A stretch of DNA of 64,000 nucleotides, taken from the NCBI RefSeq assembly GCF_964030845.1, contig NZ_OZ034983.1, positions 1,674,001-1,738,000 on the forward strand, in the 5' to 3' direction. This DNA comes from Candidatus Fukatsuia endosymbiont of Tuberolachnus salignus (GTDB lineage Bacteria > Pseudomonadota > Gammaproteobacteria > Enterobacterales > Enterobacteriaceae). The position numbers were made by a program, and so were the translations under genes. This document shows positions 33,608 through 42,714 of the stretch, piece by piece; position 1 is the first letter of the stretch, and each line of letters opens with the position of its first letter. The notes under the pieces were generated by a model. The model was given only the letters and a program-made list of their open reading frames with translations. It was not told the origin of the DNA and searched no databases.

Positions 33608-34669
33608 TTAGGATTTAACTCGTTCATCGATCCAAGCGGAAAGCAAACGGTAAGAAACCGCTAGAACCACTGGCCCAATGAATAAACCAATCATGCCCAA
33701 CGACAATAAACCACCAATAACACCGAAAAGAATCAATATCATCGGCAAATCGGCGCCTTTACGAATTAACGCTGGACGCAAAACGGCATCAAAAGTACCA
33801 AGGATGCAACTCCATACCAGTAACAGACTTCCCCAAATGGGATCACCACTCCAATAAAGCCAAATAATCGCTGGGATAAGCACCAATAAAGGCCCTAGCT
33901 GAGCAACGCAGAGAATAAACATCAGAACGGTAAGTAAAGTCACGTAAGGGATACCCGCAATCGCTAAAGCAATACCGCCTAAAATAGCCTGGATTAATGC
34001 GGTTACTACCACCCCAAGTGCTACTGCCCGAATGGCCTGTGCAGCTAAAACAACCGTAGAATCTCCCTTTTTATCTGCCAGTCGCACAGCAAAACGGCGG
34101 ATACCTTGAGCAACCCGTTCACCATGAAAGTAAAACAGAATACTAAACAACACCATAAGTGTCAGATGAACGACAAAACGTCCAAGATGAGCCGCTTGAG
34201 CGACAAACCAGGTCGCCGTTTCCCCTACATAAGGTCGTAACTTTGCCAATATCTCATTACCCCCACCAGCAATTAAGCTATGCCAACTATTGTAAACTTT
34301 GCCTCCTACCAGAGGGACAGCGTTTAACCATTCCATCGCTGGGAAATGCATATTAGCAGGACTACTCGCCCAAGCGATCAAGGGCGCACTGTTTGCTAGT
34401 AGACTATTGACCAATAAAGCAATCGGGATGACAAAGAACAAAATCAATAATAACGTCATGATAATGACAGCCAAAGAACGCCGTCCCCAGAGTAAAATCT
34501 GTAGTTTGATTAATAACGGCCAAGTGGCAATCACCACCATAACCGCCCAAGCCAGATCCATAATGAAAGGCTGTATCACCCAAAAACTGGTGATCATCAT
34601 TATCAGGATAAATAGCATGCAAAACATCAGTTTCGGTAAGTCATGGCGTCCTTGTTGTAAATCATTCAT
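33608..34669 (-). CDS. ydiK: YdiK, AI-2E (UPF0118) family permease
   Basis: The 353-residue protein matches E. coli YdiK: SFWVIQPFIMDLAWAVMVVIATWPLL, RRSLAVIIMTLLLILFFVIPIALLVNS, a periplasmic region, FVAQAAHLGRFVVHL, AAQAIRAVALGVVVTAL and the GLFIGPVVLAVSYRLL end. About eight membrane helices are seen. The substrate is not established; some family members export autoinducer-2. It lies upstream of suf, as in E. coli. The C-terminus is about 17 residues shorter than in E. coli. Confidence 0.92.
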   Translation of the reverse strand: MNDLQQGRHDLPKLMFCMLFILIMMITSFWVIQPFIMDLAWAVMVVIATWPLLIKLQILLWGRRSLAVIIMTLLLILFFVIPIALLVNSLLANSAPLIAWASSPANMHFPAMEWLNAVPLVGGKVYNSWHSLIAGGGNEILAKLRPYVGETATWFVAQAAHLGRFVVHLTLMVLFSILFYFHGERVAQGIRRFAVRLADKKGDSTVVLAAQAIRAVALGVVVTALIQAILGGIALAIAGIPYVTLLTVLMFILCVAQLGPLLVLIPAIIWLYWSGDPIWGSLLLVWSCILGTFDAVLRPALIRKGADLPMILILFGVIGGLLSLGMIGLFIGPVVLAVSYRLLSAWIDERVKS

Positions 34670-34758
34670 CAGTGGCTCTCTTAGTCATTGTGACAAACAA
34701 CGTGTTAGACTTCTTGCAAAACCTACAATAGGCGAAAAAACGCAGTTTCGAACAAGCC

Positions 34759-34884
34759 ATACCCAATGAATTTCGAGTTACGGCCAGGCGGCAATCAATC
34801 GAATCCTAGGAGTGTACAAGTAGTACATGACTGGGATGAGTGCGAGCAGCCAACGCCGCCGTAACTTGAAAGGCGAAGGGTATA
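34759..34884 (+). repeat. ERIC (IRU) element
   Basis: The 126-bp sequence begins ATACCCAATGAATTTCGAG, has the central AGTACATGACTGGGATGAGTG block and ends TTGAAAGGCGAAGGGTATAT. This is the ERIC/IRU architecture common in Yersinia, Photorhabdus and relatives. A second copy lies at 54602. Just upstream (34706-34757) is a fragment starting AGACTTCTTGCAAAACC of another short repeat. Between this and the suf region (34885-35239) I see no gene. Confidence 0.8.
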
Positions 34885-35239
34885 TAAGAAGTCCATTACA
34901 AAAGTAATTATACCAGCACAGCATCATAATCAGAGTGTATTTGCTCGCTTTTTAACAAACGAATCTGCTAGTACACAGCCACCAAATTTTAAAAGATTAA
35001 CCTCCCCTTTGAGCGGTCGTATCCCGAAAAATGAAAAAGAAGTCACCGAAACTCACAACCCTTATTAATAAATATGTAGATAAGCAGGCAAAAGGTTCCC
35101 TCGGCAAGGGTTTTCGGTTAAAATTAGCACAGAAATAGGTGTTTTTAATAAATGTTTTAAATTCAATCTTCAAATTGCCGTCTCGTTCAAGGTTAAAAAG
35201 GAATCTTTGCCATTACCCCTATAAAACAAATGGTTGCAG

Positions 35240-35254
35240 TGATAGTAATTATCA
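35240..35254. promoter_or_regulatory. Fur-box-like palindrome upstream of suf
   Basis: TGATAGTAATTATCA is a near-perfect palindrome resembling a core Fur site (GATAATGATAATCATTATC). In E. coli the suf operon is repressed by Fur. The site lies about 230 bp before sufA because a MITE-1 copy is inserted in between. The match is by eye only. Confidence 0.4.
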
Positions 35255-35283
35255 CTACTATGGCGGATAAACTTGATGCTATT

Positions 35284-35456
35284 AAGAACCTGTTCCAAAT
35301 TTTCTTGAGCGACGCCCAGACGAGGAAAAGACGTGCGAAAAAGCGCAGTTTACTCTCGTATGCAACGAAAGGGAGTCAGTGAGCATGTTGAGCGCGTTTT
35401 TGACGAATGACTTAACCAAAACACGGCGAGCACAAGAGATTTTGAACAGGTTCTAA
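35284..35456 (+). repeat. MITE-1 copy between suf control region and sufA
   Basis: It starts AAGAACCTGTTCCAAATTTT and ends AGATTTTGAACAGGTTCTAA, with the full interior of about 170 bp. It ends 28 bp before the sufA ATG. Suf transcription from the older promoter would have to read through it, or a new promoter lies within or after it. Confidence 0.85.
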
Positions 35457-35484
35457 GACGAAAGAGAGAATAAGGTAGGTTCAT

Positions 35485-35856
35485 ATGCAACAAAATGCTG
35501 TTGGGACATTCTCACTTGATGATAATGATTGGTCAGGCATCGTTATCACCAAAAGCGCTGCCACGCAAATTATAAAACTCATGCAACAAAACCCGCAGGC
35601 CAAGGGGCTAAAACTGAGCGTAAAACCGTCTGGCTGTGCGGGTTTTACTTATGTTCTGGACATCGCTGAATCACCAGCTAGCGATGACCTACTATTTGAA
35701 CACCAGAAAGCAAAACTCTATGTTCCTTCAAAATCGATGCCCTTTGTTGATGGTACTAAAGTGGATTACGTCCGTGAAGGACTGAATCAGATCTTTAAAT
35801 TTGATAACCCTAAGGCTCAACATTCCTGCGGATGTGGTGAGAGCTTTGGCGTTTGA
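35485..35856 (+). CDS. sufA: SufA, A-type Fe-S carrier
   Basis: SufA accepts clusters from SufBCD and passes them to apo-proteins. The 123-residue protein has the A-type fold with the three ligand cysteines: SGCAGFTYVLD and the C-terminal SCGCGESF. AAGGTAGG lies before the ATG. It is the first gene of sufABCDSE. Confidence 0.94.
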   Translation: MQQNAVGTFSLDDNDWSGIVITKSAATQIIKLMQQNPQAKGLKLSVKPSGCAGFTYVLDIAESPASDDLLFEHQKAKLYVPSKSMPFVDGTKVDYVREGLNQIFKFDNPKAQHSCGCGESFGV

Positions 35857-35865
35857 GCGATATAA

Positions 35866-37365
35866 ATGACACGAAGCAATGTTAAAACTCCCGAGGACAC
35901 GTCAGCCTGGGTCAACGATGGACATTATAAAGAAGGATTTTTTACCCAATTAGAGACCGATCAATTGGCTAAAGGACTTAGTGAAGACGTGATCCGTGCT
36001 ATTTCGGCCAAACGTAACGAACCCGAATGGATGTTAGCATTTCGGCTAGATGCCTATCGCGGATGGTTGGAGATGGAAGAACCACACTGGTTAAAAGCGC
36101 ACTACAAAAACCTCGACTATCAAGATTACAGCTATTACTCCGCACCCTCTTGTGGTCATTGTGATGATGACTGCGATTCAAAGGACGGAGTGGAACAAGC
36201 ACCTGCTGGCAGCACAGCAACAAATCTCCATCTCACCGCTGAAGTTGAAGCGGCTTTTGCCCAGCTCGGTGTACCCGTGCGTGAAGGGGTTGAGGTCGCC
36301 GTCGATGCCATCTTCGACTCCGTTTCTGTTGCCACCACCTACCGTGAACAGTTAGCCACACAGGGTATTATTTTTTGTTCCCTCGGTGAAGCCATCCAGG
36401 AATATCCTGATCTGGTACAAAAATATCTCGGCTCAGTCGTACCCGCAAAGGATAATTTTTTTGCTGCTCTTAACGCGGCAGTGGCTTCAGACGGCACCTT
36501 TGTCTACGTGCCCAAAGGCGTGCGCTGTCCGATGGAACTGTCGACCTATTTCCGTATCAATGCAGCTAAAACCGGTCAATTTGAACGTACTATCCTTATC
36601 GCTGATGAAAATAGCTACGTCAGTTACATTGAAGGCTGCTCGGCACCTGCACGCGATACCTATCAGCTACATGCCGCTGTGGTAGAAGTGATCCTGCATA
36701 AAAACGCCGAGGTAAAATATTCTACGGTACAGAACTGGTTTGCCGGTTCAGGCACTACCGGCGGTATTCTCAACTTCGTCACCAAACGTGCATTATGTCA
36801 AGGCACGGGATCAAAAATGTCGTGGACTCAATCAGAAACGGGGTCGGCGATTACCTGGAAATATCCCAGTGTGATCCTGCAGGGGGATCATTCCATCGGC
36901 GAATTTTTCTCAGTAGCACTCACCAATGGCAAACAACAGGCTGACACTGGCACCAAGATGATCCACATTGGAAAAAATACTAAATCAACCATTATTTCCA
37001 AGGGGATCTCAGCCGGGAACAGCCAGAATACTTACCGTGGGTTAGTGAAAATTCTGCCTGGCGCGGATAACGCACGGAATTTTACCCAATGCGACTCCAT
37101 GCTAATTGGCAGCCATTCAGCTGCTCATACCTTTCCCTATGTTGAAGTAAAAAATCATTCAGCCCAATTGGAACATGAAGCAACCACCTCAAAAATTGGT
37201 GATGACCAACTGTTTTATTGTCGTCAACGTGGTATTAGTGGAGAAGACGCCATCTCGATGATTGTCAATGGATTCTGCAAAGATGTGTTCTCAGAATTAC
37301 CGCTGGAGTTTGCTGTAGAAGCACAGAAATTGTTAGCCATTAGCCTAGAGCACAGCGTTGGTTAA
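35866..37365 (+). CDS. sufB: SufB, Fe-S scaffold subunit
   Basis: SufB is the scaffold of the SufBC2D complex on which stress-resistant Fe-S clusters form. The 499-residue protein aligns with E. coli SufB throughout: YKEGFFTQLETDQLAKG, EPHWLKAHY, SYYSAPSCGHCDDDC, GVRCPMELSTYFRIN, YIEGCSAP, MSWTQSETGSAITWKYPS, DTGTKMIHIGKNTKSTIISKGIS and the C-terminal DQLFYCRQRGIS, which holds the conserved acceptor cysteine. It starts 9 nt after the sufA stop. Confidence 0.96.
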   Translation: MTRSNVKTPEDTSAWVNDGHYKEGFFTQLETDQLAKGLSEDVIRAISAKRNEPEWMLAFRLDAYRGWLEMEEPHWLKAHYKNLDYQDYSYYSAPSCGHCDDDCDSKDGVEQAPAGSTATNLHLTAEVEAAFAQLGVPVREGVEVAVDAIFDSVSVATTYREQLATQGIIFCSLGEAIQEYPDLVQKYLGSVVPAKDNFFAALNAAVASDGTFVYVPKGVRCPMELSTYFRINAAKTGQFERTILIADENSYVSYIEGCSAPARDTYQLHAAVVEVILHKNAEVKYSTVQNWFAGSGTTGGILNFVTKRALCQGTGSKMSWTQSETGSAITWKYPSVILQGDHSIGEFFSVALTNGKQQADTGTKMIHIGKNTKSTIISKGISAGNSQNTYRGLVKILPGADNARNFTQCDSMLIGSHSAAHTFPYVEVKNHSAQLEHEATTSKIGDDQLFYCRQRGISGEDAISMIVNGFCKDVFSELPLEFAVEAQKLLAISLEHSVG

Positions 37366-37419
37366 CCCCCCTACTTTCAGGAATCTATTCGCTCGCGTCC
37401 AGTGTACAAAGGAAACAGC

Positions 37420-38166
37420 ATGTTAAGCATTAAGCAGTTAGCAGTCAGCGTTGAAGGCAAAACTATCCTCAAAGGGCTTGATCTTGAAGTAAAACCTGGA
37501 GAGGTACACGCCATTATGGGCCCTAATGGCTCAGGGAAAAGTACCCTCTCAGCCGTATTAGCCGGAAGGGAAGAATACCAGGTCACTCAGGGCGAAGTAT
37601 TATTTAAAAATAAAAATTTACTGGACTTAGAGCCAGAGGAAAGAGCCGGTGAAGGTGTCTTCCTTGCTTCCCAGTATCCGGTTGAAATCCCTGGGGTTAG
37701 CAACCTTTTTTTCTTGCAGACCGCTGTTAACGCCATCCGTAAATACCGGCAACAGCCCGCGTTGGATCGTTTTGATTTTGCCGATTTTATTGAAAAAAAA
37801 ATTGATTTATTAAAGATGCCAAAAGATTTGCTGACCCGCTCAGTCAATGTCGGCTTCTCGGGTGGCGAAAAGAAACGTAACGATATTTTACAGATGGCAG
37901 CATTAGAACCTACCCTATGTATTTTGGATGAAACTGATTCCGGCCTGGATATCGATGCGTTAAAAACTGTCGCTAACGGCGTCGATTCACTGCGTGATGA
38001 TAAGCGGGCTTTTATTATCGTCACTCACTATCAGCGCATTTTGAATTATCTGAAACCAGATTTTGTGCATGTTCTGTATCAAGGGAAAATCATCGAAACC
38101 GGTGATTTTACGCTAGCGAAAAAATTGGAGGAGCAAGGCTATGACTGGCTTACTACCCGACAGTGA
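37420..38166 (+). CDS. sufC: SufC, ATPase of the SufBCD complex
   Basis: SufC is an ABC-type ATPase whose dimerisation opens the SufB-SufD interface. Walker A (GPNGSGKST), the Q-loop region (LASQYPVEIPGVSN), signature FSGGEKKRNDILQM, Walker B (LCILDETDSGLD) and H-loop (VTHYQRIL) are present. I chose the ATG at 37420 (MLSIKQL), preceded by AAAGGAA; an in-frame ATG at 37402 adds six residues. The 248-residue length equals E. coli SufC. Confidence 0.95.
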   Translation: MLSIKQLAVSVEGKTILKGLDLEVKPGEVHAIMGPNGSGKSTLSAVLAGREEYQVTQGEVLFKNKNLLDLEPEERAGEGVFLASQYPVEIPGVSNLFFLQTAVNAIRKYRQQPALDRFDFADFIEKKIDLLKMPKDLLTRSVNVGFSGGEKKRNDILQMAALEPTLCILDETDSGLDIDALKTVANGVDSLRDDKRAFIIVTHYQRILNYLKPDFVHVLYQGKIIETGDFTLAKKLEEQGYDWLTTRQ

Positions 38167-39433
38167 TCTGCTAGCGCAGTTTGGTCAATTATTTCAGCAA
38201 CGGACTGGCTCACCTGACACGCAAGCTCATTGGCAACAATTTCACTGGAAACAAATAGTGCAATTGGGTTTTCCAAATTATAAACATGAAGACTGGAAGT
38301 ACACACCGCTCGATCGGCTATTACAGCATAGGTTCAATTATGCACAAACATTAGCCATCAGTAAGCAACAATGTGATAATCTGGCATTAACGCTAGATGC
38401 CCATCGGTTGGTATTTGTCGATGGCCGATTTGTCGCATCTCTCAGCGATACCGCTTACGAACCCTACCAGGTTAGTACTTTGACAGAACAAGAAAACATA
38501 CCGGTAGCAGTGCGTGCAGAGGTATTTTTGCATCTCACGGAAAGCTTAGCACAAGAAAGTTTACTTATTCGTTTAGCCGCAGGGAAAAAAAGTGATAAGC
38601 CGTTATATCTGCTGCATATCAGTTCTGGTCAAGCAGACGATCAAAACAAAAACGCGATCAACAGTAGCTATTATCGCCATCATCTGCTGATCGAAGCGAA
38701 TGCAAAAGCACAGGTAATCGAACATTTTGTCAGTCTAAATAATCGGGCACACTTTACCGGTGCACGCCTGACAATGGCTTTGGGCGATAATGCGCAGTTA
38801 ACGCATTGTAAATTGGCGTTTGAAAACCAGCACAGTTATCACTTTTCTTATAACGATTTGATACTTGGGCATCATGCCTACACATATAGCGACAGCTTTC
38901 TACTCGGTGCCGGTTTGACCAGGCACCATACCAGTGCCCAACTCAATGGTGAGGGAGGCCACATCTCAATCAACAGCCTATTATTACCGCTCAGCGGAGA
39001 AATATGTGATAGCCGCACTTATCTGGAGCATAATAAAGGCCACTGCCAAAGCCAACAATTACACAAAACGATAGTCCATGATCAGGGTAAGGCAGTATTT
39101 AATGGTACTTTAAAAGTAGCGCCGCATGCCGTGAAAACGGATGGGAAAATGACCAATAACAACTTACTCCTCAGCAAACAAGCCGAAGTGGACACAAAAC
39201 CACAGTTAGAAATTTATGCAGACGATGTAAAATGTAGCCACGGTGCAACAGTGGGATACATCGATGCTGAACAGGTATCTTATCTACAGTCTCGCGGTAT
39301 CAGCCAAACCGAAGCCAAACAGATGATCATTTTTGCTTTCGCTGCCGAACTCACGGAACCGCTGAAGAATAAGGTCATTCGTCAGCAAGTAATAACCCGT
39401 ATCACTGAACGCTTAAAACGGATGGGCAGATGA
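38141..39433 (+). CDS. sufD: SufD, Fe-S scaffold subunit
   Basis: SufD pairs with SufB and is needed for iron entry to the scaffold. The 430-residue protein has the family features: NYKHEDWKYTPLDRLL, the beta-helix core (HYSF-type repeats, HHTSAQLNGEGGHISIN), GKAVFNGTLKVAPHA, the KQAEVDTKPQLEIYADDVKCSHGATVG block and SYLQSRGIS. It overlaps sufC by 26 nt. A stretch encoding MTNNNLLLSKQAEVDTKPQ reappears, slightly changed, at the start of sufS. Confidence 0.94.
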   Translation: MTGLLPDSDLLAQFGQLFQQRTGSPDTQAHWQQFHWKQIVQLGFPNYKHEDWKYTPLDRLLQHRFNYAQTLAISKQQCDNLALTLDAHRLVFVDGRFVASLSDTAYEPYQVSTLTEQENIPVAVRAEVFLHLTESLAQESLLIRLAAGKKSDKPLYLLHISSGQADDQNKNAINSSYYRHHLLIEANAKAQVIEHFVSLNNRAHFTGARLTMALGDNAQLTHCKLAFENQHSYHFSYNDLILGHHAYTYSDSFLLGAGLTRHHTSAQLNGEGGHISINSLLLPLSGEICDSRTYLEHNKGHCQSQQLHKTIVHDQGKAVFNGTLKVAPHAVKTDGKMTNNNLLLSKQAEVDTKPQLEIYADDVKCSHGATVGYIDAEQVSYLQSRGISQTEAKQMIIFAFAAELTEPLKNKVIRQQVITRITERLKRMGR

Positions 39434-40719
39434 CCAATAACAACTTACTCTTCAACAAACAGGCCGAAGTGGACAACAAGCCGCAAACAAAAAATTTTTC
39501 TGTGGAACAAATCCGGGCTGATTTTCCACTACTCAGCAGACAGGTCAACAACACACCACTCATTTACCTGGACAGTGCGGCCAGTGCGCAAAAACCGCAA
39601 ACGGTGATTGACAGCGAAATGAATTTTTATCGCCAGGATTACGCAGCAGTACATCGTGGCATCCATACCCTGAGTGAGAAGGCAACAGAGGCGATGGAAA
39701 ACGTGCGTCGCCAGGTTGCGGGTTTCATTAATGCAGAGACAGAACAAGAGATTGTCTTCGTTAAAGGCACCACCGAAGGCATCAATTTGGTAGCCAACAG
39801 CTACGGGCGCCACTTTCTCAATGCCGGTGACAGCATTATCATCACCGAGATGGAACACCATGCCAATATCGTTCCTTGGCAGATGCTAGCCAAGGAGAGT
39901 GGCCTTATCATCAAAGTATGGCATTTAACGACCTCTGGGGAATTAGATCTGAGTGATCTATCCAAATTGATTGATAACCGTACCCGTTTACTGGCGATCA
40001 CCCATGTCTCTAACGTGCTGGGCACGATAAACCCGATACGTGACATTGTCACGCAAGCAAAAGCGCTCGCAAAAGAGCTGATAGTATTGGTTGACGGTGC
40101 GCAAGCGGTCATGCATCAGCCAGTCGATGTGCAGGCGTTGGGTTGTGACTTTTATGTCTTTTCCGGTCATAAATTATATGGACCAACGGGTATCGGTATT
40201 CTGTATGGCAAAAATAAATTATTACAGATGATGCCACCTTGGGAAGGCGGAGGTTCGATGATCAAAACCGTCAGCCTGACAGAAGAAACCACCTTTGCTG
40301 ATGCCCCGGGGCGCTTTGAAGCCGGTTCGCCCAACACCGCCGCTATTATCGGCCTGGGAGCCGCTATCAACTATATTCACCAGCTGGGATTGACCCGGAT
40401 CCAACATTATGAACAGTCACTGATGGCTTATGCATTAAAAAAGTTAAAGCTGGTGCCAAGCTTAAAAATTTATGGCTCAGAAAAAAATCGTTCCGGAGTC
40501 ATCGCTTTTAACCTGGGGCAGCACCATTCCTATGACGTTGGCATTCTTCTTGATCGGTATGGCATTGCTATCCGTACAGGTCAGCACTGTGCCATGCCTC
40601 TAATGGAATTTTATCACGTATCCACTATGTGTCGTGTTTCTCTGGCGCTGTATAATACCCGTGAAGAAATTGATCAACTGGTCACTGCATTACAAAGTAT
40701 TGAGTGCCTTTTAAATTAG
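39430..40719 (+). CDS. sufS: SufS, cysteine desulfurase with SufD-derived N-terminal extension
   Basis: SufS takes sulfur from cysteine using PLP and hands it to SufE. The core matches: LDSAASAQKPQ, AAVHRGIHTLS, HHANIVPWQ, THVSNVLGT, DGAQAVMH, SGHKLYGPTGIG (PLP lysine) and IRTGQHCAMPLM with the active-site cysteine. E. coli SufS begins directly before VDKVRADFPVL. Here about 22 extra residues (MTNNNLLFNKQAEVDNKPQ...) come first and repeat an internal SufD segment. They seem to be a local duplication that supplied a new start codon. The ATG overlaps the sufD stop (ATGA). Confidence 0.93.
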   Translation: MTNNNLLFNKQAEVDNKPQTKNFSVEQIRADFPLLSRQVNNTPLIYLDSAASAQKPQTVIDSEMNFYRQDYAAVHRGIHTLSEKATEAMENVRRQVAGFINAETEQEIVFVKGTTEGINLVANSYGRHFLNAGDSIIITEMEHHANIVPWQMLAKESGLIIKVWHLTTSGELDLSDLSKLIDNRTRLLAITHVSNVLGTINPIRDIVTQAKALAKELIVLVDGAQAVMHQPVDVQALGCDFYVFSGHKLYGPTGIGILYGKNKLLQMMPPWEGGGSMIKTVSLTEETTFADAPGRFEAGSPNTAAIIGLGAAINYIHQLGLTRIQHYEQSLMAYALKKLKLVPSLKIYGSEKNRSGVIAFNLGQHHSYDVGILLDRYGIAIRTGQHCAMPLMEFYHVSTMCRVSLALYNTREEIDQLVTALQSIECLLN

Positions 40720-40770
40720 CCTCCATAATGTAATTAATCGGCTTTAATTTTACCTATCCAGGGAAAAACT

Positions 40771-41202
40771 ATGGCAACGTTGCCAAATAAACAAAAATTA
40801 CTTGCTAATTTCGACCGCTGCCTTAATTGGGAAGAAAAGTATCGGTATATCATTGAATTAGGGATGCAATTACCCACATTAACCAAAGAGCAACGGCAAC
40901 CAAAAAATCTGATTGCCGGTTGTCAAAGTCAGGTATGGATCAGCATTACATCAACGGAAGAGGGTCAAGTGTTATTTGCTGGAGACAGTGATGCCGCGAT
41001 CGTTAAGGGGTTGGTAGCCATGGTGTTTATTCTTTATCAGAATTTGCTGTCACAACAAACAATCGAGCTGGATGTGGATGTATGGCCTTTTTTTGATGAT
41101 TTGGCACTAAGTCAACATTTAACGTCCTCTCGTTCTCAAGGGCTGAAAGCTATGGTATGCGCTATCCATACCGCAGTAGCTCACCTGCCCGGCAAACAAT
41201 AG
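40771..41202 (+). CDS. sufE: SufE, sulfur acceptor
   Basis: SufE accepts persulfide from SufS and delivers it to SufB. The 143-residue protein has the active-site loop LIAGCQSQVW, GDSDAAIVKGLVAM and the C-terminal FDDLALSQHLTSSRSQGLKAM helix. It is the last suf gene. The stop runs straight into a TAGACTTCTTGCATAACC repeat fragment. Confidence 0.94.
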   Translation: MATLPNKQKLLANFDRCLNWEEKYRYIIELGMQLPTLTKEQRQPKNLIAGCQSQVWISITSTEEGQVLFAGDSDAAIVKGLVAMVFILYQNLLSQQTIELDVDVWPFFDDLALSQHLTSSRSQGLKAMVCAIHTAVAHLPGKQ

Positions 41203-41216
41203 ACTTCTTGCATAAC

Positions 41217-41597
41217 CTACCCCTCCATCACAAACGCTGCTGTTCCTACTGTGGATGGTAGTGATAATGTTGTGAGTACTGCTCCCCATTTTGCTCCCAA
41301 TATTGCTGCTGCTGCTGCTGCTACTCCTGCTCCTGCTACTCCTGCTCCTGTTACTCCTACACATACTAGCGTCACAGCTACTATCCCACCCGCTCCTAAT
41401 GCTGCTCCTATTCCTACAGCTACCAAAGCGGATACTAAATACGCAATGCCTTTCCCTACATTATATGCTGTTGTCCTGCTCTGAGCAGCCGCACAATTGC
41501 TTACGGAAGAGAAGTTTAGGGTAAAGACGCTTTTAAAACCATCTCTAACACCCTCTACAACCACCAATGTAACTTCCTTAATAGACGCCCAACTCAT
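41217..41597 (-). CDS. Orphan hydrophobic Gly/Ala-rich protein, 126 aa
   Basis: GAGGT lies before the ATG at 41597. The N-terminal 45 residues are polar and amphipathic (SWASIKEVTLVVVEGVRDGFKSVF). Residues 50-115 are almost entirely Gly, Ala, Val and Ile, enough for two or three small-residue-rich membrane helices (ALVAVGIGAALGAGGIVAV, VTGAGVAGAGVAAAAAAILG). The DNA is a low-complexity GCT/CCT-rich tract on the plus strand. No family is recognised. A pore-forming, translocator-like or bacteriocin-like role is conceivable but unsupported. Confidence 0.5.
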   Translation of the reverse strand: MSWASIKEVTLVVVEGVRDGFKSVFTLNFSSVSNCAAAQSRTTAYNVGKGIAYLVSALVAVGIGAALGAGGIVAVTLVCVGVTGAGVAGAGVAAAAAAILGAKWGAVLTTLSLPSTVGTAAFVMEG

Positions 41598-41652
41598 ACT
41601 TTTACCTCATATAAAAAGTTTTTATTCTGTTTATTATTTAATTAACGACTAC

Positions 41653-41707
41653 TTAGAACCCATTTACGCTCGTTTTTGACGAAGTAATAGATTTCGAATA
41701 GGTTCTT
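41653..41707 (+). repeat. MITE-1 fragment
   Basis: TAGAACCC, then CGTTTTTGACGAAGTAA and AGATTTCGAATAGGTTCTTA: both ends with most of the interior deleted. Confidence 0.65.
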
Positions 41708-41787
41708 AAAAACTTGCACTATTCCTAGGGACATACTAGCGTAAAGTAGTAGTAGTCCTATAATTATAAATTGATGCGGGACTGAAT

Positions 41788-42714
41788 ATGAAATGTACAT
41801 TAGCATTAATAACGCTGTTACTTTCCACTTCTTTAGTCTTTAGTCTTTGTGCCAATGCAGCTGAATATTTTTTGCCTGCCAATAAGGGGCGTCTGATAGG
41901 AGAGAACAAAACGGTTATCGTAGCCAATGATGGGCGCCCGCTGGAAGCCATCGCCGCAAAATATCAAATCGGCTTATTGGCGATGTTAGAAGCCAATCCC
42001 AATACCGATCCCTACTTACCTGAGCCCAAATCGCAATTAATTATTCCTAGCCAGATGCTACTACCGGATACGCCACATCAAGGCATTATTATTAATCTTG
42101 CTGAATTACGTCTTTATTATTATCCGCCCGACGAGAAAAAAGTGATGGTTTACCCTATTGGCATTGGCCAGAGGGGACGCAGCACACCCATAATGATCAC
42201 TTCAGTTAGCCAAAAAATTCCCAACCCTACCTGGACACCTACAGCAAATATTCGTAAGCGTTATTTAGCAGAAGGGAAAACATTGCCCGCGGTGGTACCC
42301 GCCGGGGCAAAAAATCCAATGGGGCTGTTTGCTTTGCGGCTCGCCGACGGGCGGGGGGAATATTTGATTCATGGCACCAATGCTAATTTTGGTATTGGTC
42401 TGCGTGTTAGCTCCGGTTGTATTCGTTTACGTCCAAATGATATCGAAGCCTTGTTTCACACTGTGTCAGAAGGAACTCGTGTGCAGATCATTAATCAACC
42501 CATCAAATTTTCGATTGAACCTGATAGTAAGCGTTATATAGAAGTGCACCAACCCTTATCTCTGGTTGACAGCGATGACCCACAGACGATGCCAATCACC
42601 CTTAGCCACTCAGTACAACTGTTTATTTCTGATCAACAAACGGATAGGAAAATAGCTGATAAAGAGATTGCCCGCCGTTCTGGTATGCCCGTGGTAGTTA
42701 ACAGAACAGAATAG
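41788..42714 (+). CDS. ldtE: L,D-transpeptidase LdtE (YnhG)
   Basis: The periplasmic enzyme makes 3-3 (mDAP-mDAP) crosslinks in peptidoglycan. A signal peptide (to about residue 24, CANA) is followed by a LysM-like segment (IAAKYQIGLLAMLEANPNTD). The YkuD catalytic domain follows, with H195 in LIHGTN and the nucleophile C211 in RVSSGCIRL. The length of 308 is slightly below E. coli LdtE. Gene order sufE-ldtE-lpp-pykF is that of E. coli. The TAG stop lies inside the left end of a MITE-2 copy, so the original C-terminus was probably longer. Confidence 0.92.
   Translation: MKCTLALITLLLSTSLVFSLCANAAEYFLPANKGRLIGENKTVIVANDGRPLEAIAAKYQIGLLAMLEANPNTDPYLPEPKSQLIIPSQMLLPDTPHQGIIINLAELRLYYYPPDEKKVMVYPIGIGQRGRSTPIMITSVSQKIPNPTWTPTANIRKRYLAEGKTLPAVVPAGAKNPMGLFALRLADGRGEYLIHGTNANFGIGLRVSSGCIRLRPNDIEALFHTVSEGTRVQIINQPIKFSIEPDSKRYIEVHQPLSLVDSDDPQTMPITLSHSVQLFISDQQTDRKIADKEIARRSGMPVVVNRTE

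Noticed and set aside
34885..35239. Possible rprA sRNA, since E. coli has it near ydiK
   Set aside because: No RprA-like stem or terminator sequence could be found between ydiK and sufA.
41290..41420. GCT/CCT tract read as a plus-strand Pro/Ala/Leu protein or microsatellite
   Set aside because: The minus strand gives a complete frame with ribosome-binding site; the tract is explained by its Gly/Ala/Val codons.
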